From NCBI GenBank assembly GCA_029224185.1, contig CM055189.1, forward strand, positions 22,992,055 to 23,056,054: 64,000 nt of DNA. The letters are read 5' to 3'. A program made the translations under genes and the position numbers. Under the pieces are notes generated by a model. The model ran no database searches and was not told where the DNA came from. It worked only from the letters and a program-made list of their open reading frames with translations. This document shows positions 61,628-64,000 of this stretch, one piece after another (within the stretch, counting starts at the first letter, position 1; each line of letters starts with the position of its first letter). Origin of the DNA: Karalla daura. Its lineage: Eukaryota > Chordata > Actinopteri > Chaetodontiformes > Leiognathidae.

Positions 61628-63220
61628 TTGGCCGAGATCCCGACCCCGAGCGAGCGAGCCCAAACCCACCATTTGGGGTGTGAGCCGCCTCCGGGGTGGC
61701 CCACGCTCACTGGAAAAAGCAATCCCGAGGCCGGCTGTGGCCCCGGAGCTGAGATATTAACCCTCGCCGAAAGTGAAAAAAACGACCACCCCGGACCTGT
61801 CGTTTTGGCCGAGATCCCGACCCCGAGCGAGCGAGCCCAAACCCACCATTTGGGGTGTGAGCCGCCTCCGGGGTGTCCCACGCTCACTGGAAAAAGCAAT
61901 CCCGAGGCCGGCTGTGGCCCCGGAGCTGAGATATTAACCCTCGCCGAAAGTGAAAAAAACGACCACCCCGGACCTGTCGTTTTGGCCGAGATCCCGACCC
62001 CGAGCGAGCGAGCCCAAACCCACCATTTGGGGTGTGAGCCGCCTCCGGGGTGGCCCACGCTCACTGGAAAAAGCAATCCCGAGGCCGGCTGTGGCCCCGG
62101 AGCTGAAATATTAACCCTCGCCGAAAGTGAAAAAAACGACCACCCCGGACCTGTCGTTTTGGCCGAGATCCCGACCCCAAGCGAGCGAGCCCAAACCCAC
62201 GATGTGGGGTGTGAGCCACCTCTGGGGTGGCCCACGCTCACTGGAAAAAGCAATCCCGAGGCCGGCTGTGGCCCCGGAGCTGAGATATTAACCCTCGCCG
62301 AAAGTGAAAAAAACGACCACCCCGGACCTGTCGTTTCGGCCGGGATCCCGACCCCGCGCGAGCGAGCCCAAACCCACCATTTGGGGTGTGAGCCGCCTCC
62401 GGGGTGGCCCACGCTCACTTGAAAAAGTGATCCCGAGGCCGGCTGTGGCCCCGGAGCTGAGATATTAACCCTCGCCGAAAGTGAAAAAAACGACCACCCC
62501 GGACCTGTCGTTTTGGCCGAGATCCCGACCCCGAGCGAGCGAGCCCAAACCCACCATTTGGGGTGTGAGCCGCCTCCGGGGTGGCCCACGCTCACTGGAA
62601 AAAGCAATCCCGAGGCCGGCTGTGGCCCCGGAGCTGAGATATTAACCCTCGCCGAAAGTGAAAAAAACGACCACCCCGGACCTGTCGTTTTGGCCGAGAT
62701 CCCGACCCCGAGCGAGCGAGCCCAAACCCACCATTTGGGGTGTGAGCCGCCTCCGGGGTGTCCCACGCTCACTGGAAAAAGCAATCCCGAGGCCGGCTGT
62801 GGCCCCGGAGCTGAAATATTAACCCTCGCCGAAAGTGAAAAAAACGACCACCCCGGACCTGTCGTTTTGGCCGAGATCCCGACCCCGAGCGAGCGAGCCC
62901 AAACCCACCATTTGGGGTGTGAGCCGCCTCCGGGGTGGCCCACGCTCACTGGAAAAAGCAATCCCGAGGCCGGCTGTGGCCCCGGAGCTGAAATATTAAC
63001 CCTCGCCGAAAGTGAAAAAAACGACCATCCCGGACCTGTCGTTTTGGCCGAGATCCCGACCCCAAGCGAGCGAGCCCAAACCCACGATTTGGGGTGTGAG
63101 CCGCCTCCGGGGTGGCCCACGCTCACTGGAAAAAGTGATCCCGAGGCCGGCTGTGGCCCCGGAGCTGAGATATTAACCCTCGCCGAAAGTGAAAAAAACG
63201 ACCACCCCGGACCTGTCGTT
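61628..63220 (+). repeat. 22-monomer unit of the right end, partial copy 2 (9 units)
   Basis: H C H V R H C H V/R, matching 57734-59326 with the CACTTGAAA marker at 62420. After the V/R hybrid the next unit is a D-to-V hybrid (ACGATTTGG with CCACCTCTGG) instead of the D of copy 1, so the match ends near 63.2 kb. Confidence 0.83.
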
Positions 63221-64000
63221 TCGGCCGGGATCCCGACCCCGAGCGAGCGAGCCCAAACCCACGATTTGGGGTGTGAGCCACCTCTGGGGTGGCCCACGCT
63301 CACTGGAAAAAGCAATCCCGAGGCCGGCTGTGGCCCCGGAGCTGAGATATTAACCCTCGCCGAAAGTGAAAAAAACGACCACCCCGGACCTGTCGTTTCG
63401 GCCGGGATCCCGACCCCGCGCGAGCGAGCCCAAACCCACGATTTGGGGTGTGAGCCGCCTCCGGGGTGGCCCACGCTCACTGGAAAAAGTGATCCCGAGG
63501 CCGGCTGTGGCCCCGGAGCTGAGATATTAACCCTCGCCGAAAGTGAAAAAAACGACCACCCCGGACCTGTCGTTTCGGCCGGGATCCCGACCCCGAGCGA
63601 GCGAGCCCAAACCCACGATTTGGGGTGTGAGCCGCCTCCGGGGTGGCCCACGCTCACTGGAAAAAGCAATCCCGAGGCCGGCTGTGGCCCCGGAGCTGAG
63701 ATTTTTACCCTCGCCGAAAGTGAAAAAAACGACCACCCCGGACCTGTCGTTTTGGCCGAGATCCCGACCCCGAGCAAGCGAGCCCAAACCAACCATTTGG
63801 GGTGTGAGCCGCCTCCGGGGTGGCCCACGCTCACTGGAAAAAGCAATCCCGAGGCCGGCTGTGGCCCCGGAGCTGAGATATTAACCCTCGCCGAAAGTGA
63901 AAAAAACGACCACCCCGGACCTGTCGTTTTGGCCGAGATCCCGACCCCAAGCGAGCGAGCCCAAACCCACGATGTGGGGTGTGAGCCACCTCTGGGGTGG
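63221..64000 (+). repeat. Right edge of the window, array continues
   Basis: The order is D/V hybrid, R, D, N and an incomplete V. The sequence runs out in the middle of a V unit (CCACCTCTGGGGTGG) with no sign of decay or flanking DNA. Confidence 0.9.

Larger units (their letters stand above)
1..64000. repeat. 177-bp tandem satellite array, 361 full units plus a 104-bp partial
   Basis: The window is filled end to end by a head-to-tail 177-bp unit. Landmarks in each unit, numbered from base 1, are an A7 run (4-10), a T4 run (31-34), a short (CGAG)3 stretch (51-62), two G4 runs (80-83 and 98-101), an A5 run (119-123), a GCCGGC site and an ATATTAACC tail. The first unit has 60 C and 50 G (62% G+C). 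The phase is constant to 47.15 kb and, after one lost base, constant to the end, so no other net indel is present. Units differ by a limited set of substitutions shared by many copies. The size is close to a nucleosome plus linker, as is common for centromeric and heterochromatic satellites; the high G+C is less usual for those. Function, species and chromosomal location are not recognisable. There is no unique sequence inside or at either edge, so the array extends beyond both ends. Confidence 0.98.

Noticed and set aside
33..62422. Plus-strand open frames of 8,224, 7,477, 1,724, 2,019 and 1,267 codons read as giant repeat proteins
   Set aside because: They start at TTG only, contain no Met codon, have no signal or recognisable domain, are broken by TGA or the single deletion only by chance changes, and lie opposite an equally open antisense frame. 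Length follows from a stop-free 177-bp unit divisible by three. Type differences are about two-thirds non-synonymous by my count, showing no strong constraint.
47017..63846. Minus-strand open frames of 2,541 and 3,046 codons
   Set aside because: They are the antisense counterpart of the same repeat, start at TTG, and are bounded only by the 47152 deletion and a private C to T near 54706. No coding evidence.
1578..63884. Recurring 89-residue minus and 113-residue plus frames every 5 to 35 units
   Set aside because: They appear wherever a D-type tail (GAGATTTTTACC) removes the TAA present in ordinary units. They mark D units and are not genes.
1..64000. CRISPR array
   Set aside because: The repeats are contiguous 177-bp units with no variable spacers and no cas-like genes.
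1..64000. Canonical CENP-B box
   Set aside because: I looked for TTCG-N4-A-N2-CGGG on both strands of the consensus types. TTTCGGCCGGGATCCC in R and D units has the end motifs but wrong spacing and no A at the required place.
1..64000. Ribosomal DNA spacer subrepeats
   Set aside because: GC-rich subrepeats of this size occur in rDNA spacers, but 64 kb without any rRNA gene or spacer promoter is far longer than usual spacer arrays. It cannot be excluded without flanks.
1..64000. Transposon or insertion within the array
   Set aside because: The 177-bp phase is unbroken apart from one base, so there is no room for any insertion.

Overview
The whole window is one uninterrupted tandem satellite array. 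No gene, RNA gene, transposon, CRISPR array or unique flanking sequence is visible at either edge. The unit is 177 bp (about 62% G+C counted on the first monomer, 15-16 CpG per unit). It repeats head to tail, all in the same orientation, 361 times plus a 104-bp partial unit at the right edge. The phase shows a net of one single-base deletion in 64 kb: the A7-starting motif found at base 1 recurs at base 63897, which is 361 x 177 minus 1, and the missing base is in a C-run at 47152-47153. This fits a satellite of a eukaryotic chromosome (centromeric, pericentromeric, subtelomeric or knob-like heterochromatin) assembled from long reads. I cannot name the species or chromosomal position from the sequence.

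Monomers fall into a small set of types defined by shared substitutions, which I call H (basic), C, K, V, R, D and N, plus intra-monomer hybrids. They are arranged in higher-order repeats (HORs) whose copies share private substitutions at exact multiples of 177 bp. From left to right: nested 10-, 8- and 6-monomer units (33-4280); irregular order (4281-8174); a 10-monomer tandem duplication (8352-11891); a 15-monomer block copied from 50 monomers upstream (about 11184-13750); irregular order (13839-17378); a 16-monomer HOR in two full copies and one internally deleted copy (17379-24812); two 15-monomer units (24813-30122) that overlap a 37-monomer unit present twice (27114-40211); shortened 22-, 16- and 22-monomer derivatives (40212-50830) and a partial copy (50831-52423); and a more irregular, hybrid-rich right end (52424-64000) with its own 15-, 7- and 22-monomer duplications.

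Because 177 is a multiple of three and the consensus lacks stops in one frame on each strand, very long open frames appear on both strands, up to 8,224 codons on the plus strand. They contain no internal Met codon on the plus strand, start only at TTG, are also open antisense, and one stop-free frame per strand is expected by chance at this composition. I treat them as by-products of the repeat, not genes. What is worth following up is the recombination record: a nearly indel-free array whose HOR breakpoints can be placed to within tens of bases inside chimeric monomers, regional strata of private variants, CpG-rich units with type-defining CpG transitions, and a repeated G-rich minus-strand motif broken in particular monomer types.
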